Positions 19,936 to 31,286 are shown, counted from the stretch's first letter. The stretch is DNA of 64,000 nt from Pseudo-nitzschia pungens (GCA_037355855.1 CM074762.1:5270001-5334000), one strand, 5' to 3'. The notes: generated by a model from the sequence alone, not told the origin. Made by a program: numbers and translations.

Positions 19936-21286
19936 GATGGTTTCGATGCAAGGCAATGCAATGCAATGCAAGGCACTGAGATCATAAGGTACTTTCGTTG
20001 CTGCCGCTCCTTTCGAACACGGAAACATTGAAATCCCAAAAACGAACGAGAACAAGTAATTAAGTTAATTAAGTGAAAAGGTTAAGACCTTACTTCTTGC
20101 GATAATTAATTTACTGTTTCGTTCGTCCAACCGAAAATAACCGACGCGAGAAGCGAAGTTTCCAGCTCGGGGGAGATCCCCAATCGGTCCGTTTCAAATA
20201 CACTACGTAATAATGTCAAAAACACTACGTGTCGACTTGTCGGTGGGTTTTTTGAGAGTGGCTGTATCGGATTGGGCTTTTGTTGTTGCGGTTCGGGATG
20301 CGTTTGGCCATCGATCCGTCAAAAAATGGCGAAGCGGGAAGAATCTCAATCAATCCATAATCAACCATCAACAATCAACAACAATCATCAATCAAAATCG
20401 ATCATCCGAGTTTTGTACCGTACGATAAGGCTCCACTACTGCTAACTTACGAAGCAGCGCTCACGGAAAAACTTAACAACAATTCCATCGTACGGTACGT
20501 ATATGTAATTAAGGTAACTTACGTAGTACCTGGTACTATAAGTTAATTATCTGTTGCTTGTGACGTGAGTCGGAATTGGGGAGTTGCTATTTTTTTTAAT
20601 GTTTCGTTCTGCGTCATTTTTAGTTTTTACTATCCGCAACGACTCAATCTTGAAAACCCCCATTCGGACGGTACAGTACGGTACCATTCTACACCGAAAT
20701 AGTGGTAAGACTTAACGTAGCTAGGGGGTGGGGGAGTGAGTCTGAGGAGCTCTCAAGTAATACTACTAGTAAGGTTTACTATGAAGCGTGTTTGCAGACA
20801 GAATTGAAGTACAAGTAGTAATTACCAGTATTTTTTGAAACTAACGTACTACTAATGATTGATCCCCTACCGGTATCCTCCTATGCAACGGGGTAGTGCT
20901 GGGACGTTGTCATTGAGGAGGTGTGTGGTTGGGGAGGGAAGTAAAGTTTAGTTGATTGTCCGCTCCCACCACACCAGTGACGGCACTCCTCATTGCCGTC
21001 GTCAGCTTGGTGTTGGCCAAGAAGGGACAATGACGAGGTGAGCAGATGGTGGGGAAGGCATCGTCCCGCACCTCTGTGCCCGGCAGCGGCTGCGTACCTC
21101 GTGCGGGCATCACTCGGTGCCCGTCTGTGGTGCGGGCGCTGTCGTCCCTCTCCTCGTGGCACTTAGTACCTACTACCTACTACCATTGGGACCTTCCTCA
21201 CACAGTACATCGTAGTGCTTGTAACGGCTCGTGCGGCAAGTTCACAGGCGGTGCGCGAACAAACACAATGATGCTTACAGTACAGC
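19936..21286. other. spacer left of the first Gypsy-type element
   Basis: AT-rich, no supported gene. It holds ATGCA repeats near 19955 and several TACGGTACC and CTTACG motifs. A short GC-richer patch at 20880-21160 gives an arginine/histidine-rich frame that I do not trust. Confidence 0.5.
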
Positions 21287-21477
21287 TGCCGTGCACCGGA
21301 ATACAGTCACGAGTCCATTCGGGACTGGATTAAGGATAAGGATGAATTACGATTAGCGAGCGTCCGTATCGCCAATAGGAAGACGGCCTCTCAATCCGAT
21401 AGCAATAGACTAACTGATAGAGCTCACAATTTGCATATCACTACTATTCTAATCACTAGTAGACCCGGGGTATGGCA
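21287..21477 (+). repeat. 5' LTR of the first Gypsy-type element
   Basis: 191 bp with TG...CA ends, matching the right LTR base for base by eye. It is preceded by the target duplication ACAGC. Confidence 0.95.
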
Positions 21478-21997
21478 TGATTTTAAAATCAAGCTGAGCG
21501 CTGACGACCATGAGCAGAAAGAGATCGATCGGTCAAGGCACCGACGAGATCGAAAGACTGCCGCTAGGAGCAGAAAGAAATCGATCGGTCAAGGCACCGA
21601 CGAGATCGAAAGACTGCCGAAAAATGGAGGCGCAGAGAAGCAAACAGGGAGAAGGACATCCGGTGTCTGCAGCACTAAGGAATACCAACCCCAGCAACAG
21701 TTAGCACCATTACAGGGAGCAGCTGCAGCAACACAGACACGTGAGGACCTGAACAGGACCACGGTCGTCAACAAAAAACAACCAAATATTGGAAAAAGAC
21801 CGTTCCAGGAACGGCGACAAAAATGGGATAAAACGGAGGAACGTCAATCCCAGTTGCAGCTAGCACCATCAGATGGAACAGCAGCAACAACAGAGACACC
21901 TAAGGTCCTGGACAGGACCATGGTCGAAGACAAAAGAAATAATCGAATAAAATAAGTGTCGAAAAAGTGACACATAATCCAGTGAGTGGACTAATGG

Positions 21998-22355
21998 GAC
22001 CAACACGGAGTGGATGGACAGACCGAACAGGGGATGCCAACCACAACCAAAATATACGGATATCCGGAAAGGTATATAATGAATATCCAAACACCACTAA
22101 GTCCCACGGGAGACAGGAAGTGGGACCGGCCCGGTGATTGCTTAATAGGGAAGCAACGCCGGAGAACCACGGAAATCGAGACCAACACTGAGTGGACGGA
22201 CAGACCAAAAAGGGTATGCCGACCAAAACCAGAACATATAAATATCCGGACAGGTATAAAATAAATACCTAAACACCACTAAGTCCCACGGGAGACAGGA
22301 AGTGGGACCGGCCCGGTGATCGCTTAATAGGGAAGCAACGCCGGAGAACCACGGG
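21998..22355 (+). repeat. duplicated leader segment with stem-loops
   Basis: A unit of about 182 bp occurs twice in the leader. Both copies contain the stem TCCCAC...GTGGGA around a 12-nt loop, followed by the same stretch containing CCGGCCCGGTGAT. It could serve packaging or dimerisation of the element RNA; that is inference. Confidence 0.75.
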
Positions 22356-22617
22356 AATCGAATCCCACGAAATAAAAACAGAAACAACTCCGGAGAACCA
22401 CCGGATTCCCGGGAGCTAAAGAGAGAAACAACTCCCACCAATGGGCAAACCAGGGGGAAAAATCAGTTATAACACGAGTTATCACGAGAACAGTACCAAA
22501 ATCCAGCAATAGGAACCGGAGGAACTGAGCAATCATTATTGCTCAATTTCGACACAAGCAACAAAAGATAACAGAAATAGTGTAACTAAATTAAATAGAA
22601 TAACTGATTAACCCACC

Positions 22618-23028
22618 ATGGCGTCTAAAGGAACCAAACAGAAACCCTTTACCTTTACACGAGAAGATTGGCCGGAGGATGCCACTGCTGTAAAGATGAG
22701 CATAGACTCAGAGAAAGGGGGAGTGGCCTTCAGTGACTATCTGAAGGTACTCACCGGCACTGAAAGACCGGAACTCTTTATCATCTGGAAAAGAGACTTT
22801 GACCAGAAAACTGCTGGCAACGACAACCTCGAAAACTTGGAAGCCACCATCCGCAACGAAGAAGAACTTCGCAAACGGATCACCGAACTGGAAAAAAACA
22901 AAACGGGGGCACCAAGAAGAACTCCAAGGCCACTTCTGGGGGAGGAAATGGAAAGTCTCCCAACAAAAAGAAGCGCCCAATCGACAACAACGCTACGGCG
23001 ACAACAACGCTACGGCGATAATAAATAA
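22618..23028 (+). CDS. truncated Gag-like protein of the first Gypsy-type element
   Basis: 136 residues starting MASKGTKQKPFTF at an ATG preceded by ACCCACC. A charged C-terminal half (RNEEELRKRITELEKNK) looks like a coiled coil. It is much shorter than a full Gag and has no zinc knuckle. The following 1.4 kb, with stops in all frames, carries degenerate 75-80-bp repeats (near 23275, 23440 and 23930, also 21700 and 21850). I assign it by position only. Confidence 0.45.
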   Translation: MASKGTKQKPFTFTREDWPEDATAVKMSIDSEKGGVAFSDYLKVLTGTERPELFIIWKRDFDQKTAGNDNLENLEATIRNEEELRKRITELEKNKTGAPRRTPRPLLGEEMESLPTKRSAQSTTTLRRQQRYGDNK

Positions 23029-24487
23029 ACTCCAATCACCATACCAGGTATGGAGCAGTTGCAACAAGCTCCCTCAGAAGCGGGATGCTGGCAACTCCAC
23101 ACGGCAAAATGACTGATCCGATGGGATAGCATGCTGCCGCAAAACAGAAGAACGATGCCGTTCGAAGAACAACACAACCAAATAACCGTCCGATCCAGCG
23201 TGATGGCGGCAACAATAAGGAAGACCGTTCCAGGCACAACGGCAAGAAACCGGGATAAAACGGAGCAACGTCAATCCCAGTCGCAGCTAGCACCATTAGA
23301 TGGAGCAGCAGCAACAACTGACCGATCTAGCAAAACGACGGCAAGAGATGACCGATCCGCGAGACGGCAACACGAAATTAACTCAATGCGCTATCGCAAA
23401 CAAGAATAATTCCATTCGTTCGACACGGACACGGAAAAGTTGCGGTTGACACCATTAGATGGAGCAACAGCAACGACAGAGAGACCTAAGGACCTCGACA
23501 GGACCATGGTTGACACATGAAAAGAAAATAACAAAAGTTCGAACAGAGCGTTTGAAAGCCCAATCGGTTGACAACGCATAGGCAGCTGACCGATCTAGCG
23601 AAACGACGGCAGCAGCTGACTGATACAGCGCAATATGCCGGAACGCGAAGAGCTACATGCTTTCGTGGAGGCGAAGGATGTGGAATACTACCGACTGAGA
23701 GTTGTACAAGCTCCACAGGTGGCACAAAACCACTCTTCTCTTCTCTTCTCTTCACTCTGCAGAGGAGATACAGAACAATCACTGCAGGTGGGAACAATGG
23801 CATACATGCAGTACACCAAAGGCTATGGGCCACAACGGAAAACCTCCGATCGCGACGCGAAGTCCGCAAGAAACAACCAAAGCGCTACGGCGCCAATAAC
23901 TCCAAGCGTTTGACAAACGATGGAAACAGAACAGTTGCAGTTAGCACCATAGTGAGATGGAGCAGCAGCAACAACAGAACCTAGGGACCTTGATAGGTCC
24001 ATGGTCGACAAAATAACGAACGTCAGAAAGATGCCGTTCGAAGAACAAAACAATCAACAGTGCGACGGCGACAAGAACGCTACGTGGAAAAAGATTGTTC
24101 TAAAGACCGTTCGATGAACGACGGCAACAACCGATCCCAGTGTGACGGCGTCTATTAACTCCGATTAATGATCCGGGCGACGGCATAGTTGCTGTAACAA
24201 ACCAAAACAATCGATTGATCATCGATAGGGTAAAGCAGCAACAACAAGGCCAACCTTGTCCCGGACAACCAACCAGTCCACAGGGAGCTCTAAATAAATC
24301 AGAGCAATCCCGCAAAATTGAGAAACAACACCCACAGAGGTGCTCTGGAGTTACAAAATATAAACCTCCAGTCGACTGCTGCAAATACACCCAAAATCAA
24401 AACACATAAACAATCGACGTACGTGTTGTTCCAGGCGATACGATTCAAAGGAACGATCGCGAACAATCAACCAAAGGACCGATCCAA

Positions 24488-25675
24488 ATGGACGTTAAAC
24501 CGGTATCTATTGAACTCCAACCAGGGGTTAAACCGGTCAGGCAGAGGTACTATTCAGTACCCCATGCCTTTGAACAAGCACTTCGGAAGGAAATCAACAG
24601 GCTCTGTGACATTGGAGTCCTGGAGAAACTTCCACATGATGATGACTCACCATGGGCATCACCGACGTTCTGTCAAGCCAAAAAGACAGGGGGACATACG
24701 AGTCCTTACGGACTTTCGGAAGATGAATGCAGCCATTCAACGAAAGCCGTTCCCCCTACCACGCATTGGGGAAACCTTCCAAAAACTACAGAAATTTAAG
24801 TCTGCTACGGCACTGGACTTATCCCAAGGGTACTACACCATTCCCATCTGCAAGGAGAGCCAGAAAATCTGCCCTACCATCTTGCCATGGGGGAAGTATG
24901 CCTACAAGCGATTGGCTATGGGGATTGCATGCGCACCGGATATCTTCCAGTCCGTCATGATGAACCAACTCGGCGATCTCGACTATGTCCTCGTCTACAT
25001 CGACGACATCTTAATCATCCAACGAGAGGGGGAATCTGAGCAGGATCACCTCGACAAAATCGATACAGTCCTACAGAGACTGGATGACGCTGGCTCTCGA
25101 GCCAACCGGAGAAAATCCTTCTTCATGCAAAAAGAAGTGGAGTACTTGGGTTTTCTACTAACAACAGAGGGCATTCAACCCCAGCCAAAGAAGCTGGAGG
25201 CGATGAAGCGCCTGGAACCCCCCAAGAACACCAAGCAACTCAAGATGAATTGGTACTGGGGACCAGCAGAGCAGAAAGCTTTCATGGAGGCGAAGAGGAT
25301 GCTCGCAGATGAAGCGAAACTCGCATTCCCGGATTTTACGAAACCATTTCATCTCTACTCAGATGCCAGTGACCGGCAACCGGGAGCCACGGTATGCCAA
25401 GATGGCAAACCCCTTGGTTTCTACACGAGGAAACTGAATTCAGCGCAGCTCAACTACACTGTCGGGGAAAAAGAACACCTGGGTATAGTGGAAGGCTTAA
25501 AAGCGTTCGAAGGAATCCTACGAGGACAAGATGTAACCATTCACACGGACCACCTGAACCTATTGTATCAGCAGATGTCCACCCGGTAACCAAGAATGTT
25601 GCTGGCAAAGAAAATGCTGCAGCAGATGCGCTGTCCCGACTGGACATCACAGATGACCCAGCAGATACGGTGTAA
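24488..25675 (+). pseudogene. reverse transcriptase/RNase H remnant of the first Gypsy-type element
   Basis: The RT starts in one frame (IELQPGVKPVRQRYYSVP, then WASPTFCQAKK) and shifts at a five-G run (24689-24693), where one extra G puts the rest (DIRVLTDFRKMNAAIQR, ALDLSQGYYTIPI, catalytic YIDDIL) in another frame. After PPKNTKQLK, about 40 residues that normally link RT and RNase H are missing, and the frame resumes at YWGPAEQKAF. RNase H (LYSDASDRQPGATV, IHTDHLNLLY) stops at 25589. Its C-terminal part (NVAGKENAAADALSRLD) continues in another frame to a TAA at 25673. The part cannot yield an intact polyprotein. Confidence 0.9.
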
Positions 25676-26467
25676 TGGCTACCACCAGATAAGCCCCTCA
25701 CCTACGCGGATGAGGAAGCGCACCTCCGGCAACTCCTAGTCCCACTTGGAGAAGCACCGGAAGAATTCCAGGGCAATAGTGCATCCCCACTTGCTCCGGA
25801 CATGATTCAGTTCTACCAGCAGAAGGACACGAAAATCATGAATGCTTTGGAAAAAGACAAAGGCCTGACCACCAAACATGTGGAAGGTTTCAGTCTCATC
25901 CACAAAGAAGGCAAGATCCTGATTCCCGACAAGCTCAAACAACGAGTGATGGATTGGTACCACACAATGTTGGTGCACCCGGGGGAAAAGAGAATGGAAC
26001 AGAGCATACGCTCAGTCTCCAACCTGGAAAACAGGGACCTCCACGAGAAGGACCCTTTTGAGGAATTCACCACCAAGGCAGCACATGCTATCAGAAGCGC
26101 CATCCATACCACCCTGGGGTACTCCCCAGCGCAACTGGTGTTTGGTCGAGACATGTTCATGCCGGTGAACTTCCCAGTGGATTGGGAAGCAATCCAAGCA
26201 AGGAAACAGCAAAGCATCCACAAGAGCAACATCAGGGAGAACCAGAAGAGGATCCCCCATGTCTATAAAGAAGGAGACTATGTCACCCTGAAAAGGAAGG
26301 GCATTATTCCAAAACTATCCTTCCCACGGCAAGGACCTTACAAGGTACTCAAGGCCCATGATAATGGAACTGTAACTATTGAAACTGCTCCCTTCATAAC
26401 CGACCGGGTTAACATCAGGAGAGTGCACCCCTATTACTGCAGGGATAGCATTGAGTTGAAGAAGTAA
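25676..26467 (+). pseudogene. integrase remnant of the first Gypsy-type element
   Basis: The frame follows the TAA at 25673 without a frame change. It retains the beginning of the zinc-binding domain (WYHTMLVHPGEKRMEQSI), then jumps directly to the region after the catalytic core (FTTKAAHAIRSAIHTTLGYS, AQLVFGRDMFMP). The cysteines of the zinc site and the first catalytic aspartates are lost. The C-terminal domain (VYKEGDYVTLKRKG, FPRQGPYKVLKAHDNGTVTI, VNIRRVHPYY) is intact. The deletion makes this integrase inactive. Confidence 0.88.
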
Positions 26468-26491
26468 TTGTAACAGTACCATGGGGGAGCA

Positions 26492-26682
26492 TGCCGTGCA
26501 CCGGAATACAGTCACGAGTCCATTCGGGACTGGATTAAGGATAAGGATGAATTACGATTAGCGAGCGTCCGTATCGCCAATAGGAAGACGGCCTCTCAAT
26601 CCGATAGCAATAGACTAACTGATAGAGCTCACAATTTGCATATCACTACTATTCTAATCACTAGTAGACCCGGGGTATGGCA
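26492..26682 (+). repeat. 3' LTR of the first Gypsy-type element
   Basis: 191 bp, same sequence as the left LTR; followed by target duplication ACAGC at 26683-26687. Confidence 0.95.
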
Positions 26683-28139
26683 ACAGCAATGCTTGAAGCA
26701 CCAATTTTAAGACACCCTTTATTGTCACCATGCCCACCAAGACCAATCAAAGAAATAATGAATTATTACTACTAGTAGTAGTACTAACTTGATAGTGCCC
26801 ATTGACACCACCACCACCACCACCAGTACTATCACCACCAGCACCAGTGCCGTGGTGAATAAGAAAGAAGCAACACCAGCAATGACCAGCAGCAGTAGCC
26901 AGTATACTCCAAATCATGACACTACTATCAGCATTGTGAGGTAGTTCATGTTGCTTTCAGAAACAACATTGTTGTTGTTGTTCTTATTCTCCTACTACTA
27001 CTAATTCTTTTTTACTGGTAGTACTAATTGTTGCAGAATGGTGGGTAAAAAACTTGTCATGGTGAATACTAGGAGTATGAGGACTACTAGTAGTACTACT
27101 AGTAGCTACTACAGCAATTCATTTTGACAGAGCCAAAGAGTTAGTACAAGTCGTAGTAGTGGGCAAGTATCACAATTCCACCAAGCAAGAATTGAAGTAA
27201 GGTTAGTAGTACTAGTAAGGTTTACTGAATGATGAGAATGCTCTAGTAGTGCTTCTAGTACAAGAAGAAGCATCGTGACGTTTTCTTGCTGCTGACGAGA
27301 ATACCGGTACTACCGTAACCTTACCGTATTTCTGGCGGTTCCGTACAAGTCACAATACTATTAGAACTGATGAATCACGGATCCCCATCATAATGATGTC
27401 GAGTGTTGACGCCCGCGGGGGTTGAGGTGTCACACGGTATGATTGTGACTAGCTAACTAGCTACCGTACTCGTACCACGAAGTAAGATTACTACTACAAG
27501 CAGGAGTAAATAAATTCTCGCTCGATAGGATGATTCTTATAGTATTTCTTTTTTGTTCTATGTAAGATCTTACGTTGCGAGAATGTTGGAGGATTCATTC
27601 GCCCGCTCGGGATGAATTTGTGACCGCTGACATTCCCCAGGATGGTGCAACGGAAACGTTGCGAGGAGGCGAAATTCGAACGTTCGGGTTTCCCGCGTTC
27701 TCAAGATCACAATTTTTTTCTACGGACCGCTTGGGTTACCAATGATACGAGAGTTCTTCCGATCCAACCGTTGGACGCTTTAAAAACAAAACGATTTGGC
27801 CCGCTCTCCGTTCAAGGCCCTAAGTATGCAAAACCAAACGTGTAAGGACTCCAAATCCCACAAGTTCAAAAACATGAGAAATAATGCAATACTCGTAATT
27901 ACGGTTCTGATTCATGTTTTTCGAGTTGATAGCCTGCGGTAATTATTTACGGTGCTGTACGGTGTCGTTGTTTCGTACCCGCCTCGATGTGATGTTGTGA
28001 TGGCTCCACACCACTGTTCATTGCAACGCGATGCAAACCTCTTTGACAGACCCAGACGCCGCCGCAATCTAGTATATCTCTGAATTCTTCAACATCGCCC
28101 GGGAACGAAACGAAACAAAACGAGCAAGCAACCACGACC
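26683..28139. other. spacer right of the first Gypsy-type element
   Basis: AT-rich, with CCA and ACT/AGT trinucleotide runs (26755-26830, 27080-27115) and the motif TACCGTAACCTTACCGTA near 27311. No supported gene. A 67-codon frame at 27642 has no recognisable feature. Confidence 0.5.
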
Positions 28140-29294
28140 ATGAAGTATTTCACGAGCACGGTACTCCAGCTCTTCCTCGCGGTCGGATCGGTCACGGATC
28201 TCGCCTCCGCCGCACGAATCCGCGGGGCATCCTCCGAGCACCGGTACGATCGGAGTCGTCGTTCGCCCGGAACCACCCATCCGCAGACCAGCGAGGTCGG
28301 AAGCAGCAGCAGCAGCATCCGCAGCACAACAGACAATCGAAAGGTGATCCGAAGGCAGCTCCGACAACAAAAATCGTCGTCTCCCTCTCCGCTCCCCACC
28401 AAGGTTCCCTTCTCGGAGGAGGAGGAGGTCGCCCAGAAACAAGAACGGCTGGACGCGGTCACCAACAACGCCATCGAGAAGGAAGAAAAGTCGTCGTCTC
28501 CCTCTCCCCTTCCCACAAAGGTCGCCGAGATGGCCGACGTCCCGCCGGCAGCGACCACGACCACGACCGCGAGATCCAAAACGATCGGCGCCAAGATTGC
28601 CGACAAGAAAAAGGCGATTCGCAGCAGCACGGTTCGGCTCCCGATCACCCGTCGATTCGGGGATCGTCCGTTCGACGGCGGCGACGACGAAATCGGGGAA
28701 AGCGACGCTCCCTTCAAGGGCGTGCTCGGTCGGGCCAAACCGCCGAGAGACGGCCAAAACAGCGGCAATGGCAACGGAAGGAACGACTCCCGGAATGCCG
28801 GCCCCACCGTGGTTGACGTGGTTCCCGTTTCCAAGTACGCCGATGGCGACCGGATCGCCATGCTGGGAAGCATCGGCGCCGCGAACCCCAAGATGGCGCC
28901 GAGGATTCCCGGCGTCCGGGACGAAAAACAGAAAAAATTGATCGTCCGTCCCATCGGATCGTCGTCGTCGTCGTCGAGCCTTGTTCGTGCCCCGAACGTC
29001 GTCGGAGAAGAGGGAAGCGACGCCGACAGCGACAGCGACGTGGTTGGCGAAACCACGATCGCTGCCCCCACCAAGAACACCCGGACCGCCGCCAATCCAA
29101 TCCCAGCCGATTCCGGCAGCAGCGGGGACGAGAACAATGCGACCGATGAGACCCAAGGAACGCCGACGGCTCCGACTGCCAAGAGCGGGAAAAAGTCACC
29201 CAAGAGCGGCAAGGAGGACAAGAAGTCGAAACGATCCAAGACCGATCACCACAAGGAGGACAACAAACTGACGAAAAAAAAGCAGAGACGATGA
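28140..29294 (+). CDS. secreted silaffin-like K/S-rich disordered protein
   Basis: 384 residues. A signal peptide (MKYFTSTVLQLFLAVGS... ending LASA before ARIRG) is followed by a disordered chain rich in Ser, Lys, Arg, Pro and Asp. A motif SSSPSPLPTKV occurs twice, about 40 residues apart. The C-terminus has dense lysine clusters of the KxxK type (SGKKSPKSGKEDKKSKRSK). Clustered lysines interspersed with serines behind an ER signal are the hallmark of silaffins and related diatom silica-associated proteins, whose lysines and serines are modified and template silica. That role is inference from composition; no folded domain is seen. The context ACCATGA around the start is favourable. It is convergent with the CIA30-domain gene downstream. 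Confidence 0.8.
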   Translation: MKYFTSTVLQLFLAVGSVTDLASAARIRGASSEHRYDRSRRSPGTTHPQTSEVGSSSSSIRSTTDNRKVIRRQLRQQKSSSPSPLPTKVPFSEEEEVAQKQERLDAVTNNAIEKEEKSSSPSPLPTKVAEMADVPPAATTTTTARSKTIGAKIADKKKAIRSSTVRLPITRRFGDRPFDGGDDEIGESDAPFKGVLGRAKPPRDGQNSGNGNGRNDSRNAGPTVVDVVPVSKYADGDRIAMLGSIGAANPKMAPRIPGVRDEKQKKLIVRPIGSSSSSSSLVRAPNVVGEEGSDADSDSDVVGETTIAAPTKNTRTAANPIPADSGSSGDENNATDETQGTPTAPTAKSGKKSPKSGKEDKKSKRSKTDHHKEDNKLTKKKQRR

Positions 29295-29693
29295 CGATGA
29301 CGGAAATGGAAATGGAAACGGTCTCGTTTCCCTCGCTCCGTGGTTCGTCGCATTGCCACCGCGGGCAAAATCGGTCGGTCGCAAAAGTTACAGAAAAGGA
29401 AAAACAAACCAAACATCGGAACCGGAATGCCAACACCGAGCCGCGCCGACCCTTTGGCATTCTTTGGCTCCTCCGGTCCCGTCATTCCGGATTGCAATTC
29501 CATGGAAACAGCGGATTCGTGATGGTGATGGTGTTCGTGTTTCCGATAGGGAGAGAATTTCATGTCGATGAGTGATGTTGTCAATAATAATAAAAAAATA
29601 ATATAATATAATATACTTAATCATCTTATACGTACGTGTACACGTTTCTGAACAGCTATTGTTATAAAAATACTACGAATTACAACTCCGTTA

Positions 29694-31286
29694 TTACCGT
29701 GCGGCGGCTACCGCAAGAAGGAGAGCCCACACCGGAGACGCAAGGGATCCCAAAATCACACTGCTGCTGCTGCGTTCCAGACCCGTCGGCGCGCTTCTCG
29801 AAATCGAAACGGCCGAATCTCGCTCGGGATCGTCCCAGACCGTCGCACCGGACTCCCCGCCGTTGTCCGTGGAATTGGAATCGGAGTCGGAATCGAAATC
29901 GAATCCATCCGCGTCCCGATCCCAGTCGTCCGGATCGAGCGGCACCGGTGGCGGTTCGATGTCGACTTCGAGGTCGGGTTCGACTTCGATTTCGACTTCG
30001 AGTTCGTGGGTGTTGGTGGGATCGAAGGGGGTTCCCGGCGCCGGGGACGTCCGGGCCACGCACGTCGCCGCCCCCCGCGATTCCGCCCCGGCCCTGGTCG
30101 GGAGCCACCCCCCGACGTCGGCCGCTTTCCCGCTCCGATCCAGACCCAGCAGGTCTTCCACCACCGCATCGATCGTGCGCCGGAGGGTCCACGCGGCGGC
30201 CCGGTTGCGGTTCGAGCTGCCGGTGGTCGACGAAGAAGAAGAAGAAGAAAAGAGATCGGCTTCGGCGGCCTCCAATCCGGCGCAAATGACGACCCTCACC
30301 GGTTCGGGCAAGGCGGAGCCCGGCGAGGACGTCGATGCCAAGAGGGAATTCAGAACGGACCAGTACATGACCACGCATAGCTCGATGTACGACTTGTCAT
30401 AGAGACCTCCCCCGCTGGCAATGGTGGTCCTCAGCAGGTCCACCACGGCCTGGAACGACGACGACGACGACGACGAATCATCTTCCGTCGTCGAAAGGGA
30501 CAGTTCCGGGGGGGGAAAGGACCGGGGCTCGGGGACGGCCCGGATGGAGGCAATCTGCACGTCAAAGTCACCCTCCTGGAACAAGACGTAGACGCTCAGG
30601 TCGTTGATTCTCGACGGATTCAGCTGGCAGTTGTTGTTGCAGACGAATCCGAAACGCGTCCCGCGGGCAAAGGATTCGAGGGGCATGTACACGCTCGTCC
30701 AGCCGGCTTTGCCATCGCCGCTGCCGCTGCCGCTGATCAGGGGCACCGCCAGGGCCGCCGAAAAGTCGTAGTAGCTCGTGGCGTCCCCGAACTGCAGGTG
30801 GAGCCCGGTGGGAGCGGCGGGCTGCGATCGGGAGGAATCCGAATCGTCGCGGGCGTAGGCATCCGCCCGGAGGGTCACCACCACACCGGCGTAGTCGGTC
30901 AGGTCCAGATCGATCCGGCGACGGACCGAGGAGAATCCTCCGCCGTCCAGGTTGATGGTTCCCGTGAATTCCAGCACCTCGAACGGTGCCTCTCGCGCGT
31001 CGTTGTTCTCGTCATCGTCTTCCATTGCCACGAATTCCATGCCCCCCGAGGACTTTCCTCCCATGACGCCGTCGACCTGGACGTACCACGCGTCTCGGTC
31101 CCATCCGGTGCCGAAGGGGGTGCTGCCGTCGATGTAGAGGACGCCGTCGTCGCCCAGAACCGCCGCGTCACCGGCGGTTCGTCGGTGGGCGCGAACGAGC
31201 GACAGCGGGAGAGCGACGACCAGAACGGCAACCAGTGATGCCGCGCAGAACAGGGCGCTCCGAGGGAAGGATTTTTTAGTCGTCAT
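29694..31286 (-). CDS. secreted CIA30-domain protein with possible GPI-anchor signal
   Basis: About 530 residues from the methionine at 31286, chosen because it begins a clear signal peptide (core LFCAASLVAVLVVALPLSL, cleavage near VRA); an upstream methionine at 31322 is less apt. Residues about 40-250 match the CIA30 fold (PF08547, galactose-binding-like): QVDGVMGGKSSGGMEF, EFTGTINLDGGGFSSVR, LHLQFGDATSYYDFSA, and INDLSVYVLFQEGDFDVQI. CIA30 proteins include mitochondrial complex I assembly factors, but this copy is built for the secretory route. The C-terminal half is low-complexity and acidic, and it ends with a hydrophobic tail (VILGSLASPVWALLLAVAAA) suited for GPI attachment. The role is unknown; carbohydrate or protein binding at the surface is possible. 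Confidence 0.82.
   Translation of the reverse strand: MTTKKSFPRSALFCAASLVAVLVVALPLSLVRAHRRTAGDAAVLGDDGVLYIDGSTPFGTGWDRDAWYVQVDGVMGGKSSGGMEFVAMEDDDENNDAREAPFEVLEFTGTINLDGGGFSSVRRRIDLDLTDYAGVVVTLRADAYARDDSDSSRSQPAAPTGLHLQFGDATSYYDFSAALAVPLISGSGSGDGKAGWTSVYMPLESFARGTRFGFVCNNNCQLNPSRINDLSVYVLFQEGDFDVQIASIRAVPEPRSFPPPELSLSTTEDDSSSSSSSFQAVVDLLRTTIASGGGLYDKSYIELCVVMYWSVLNSLLASTSSPGSALPEPVRVVICAGLEAAEADLFSSSSSSSTTGSSNRNRAAAWTLRRTIDAVVEDLLGLDRSGKAADVGGWLPTRAGAESRGAATCVARTSPAPGTPFDPTNTHELEVEIEVEPDLEVDIEPPPVPLDPDDWDRDADGFDFDSDSDSNSTDNGGESGATVWDDPERDSAVSISRSAPTGLERSSSSVILGSLASPVWALLLAVAAAR

Larger units (their letters stand above)
21287..26682 (+). mobile_element. Gypsy-type LTR retrotransposon, internally deleted (non-autonomous)
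   Basis: Two 191-bp LTRs (21287-21477, 26492-26682) begin TGCCGTGC and end TATGGCA; I find no difference between them. The target duplication ACAGC sits at 21282-21286 and 26683-26687. A purine-rich tract ATGGGGGAGCA precedes the 3' LTR. Inside are a leader of about 1.1 kb, a short Gag-like frame, degenerate repeats, reverse transcriptase with a frameshift, an RNase H part, and an integrase lacking most of its core. The protease is not recognisable. The element spans 5396 bp. Confidence 0.93.
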
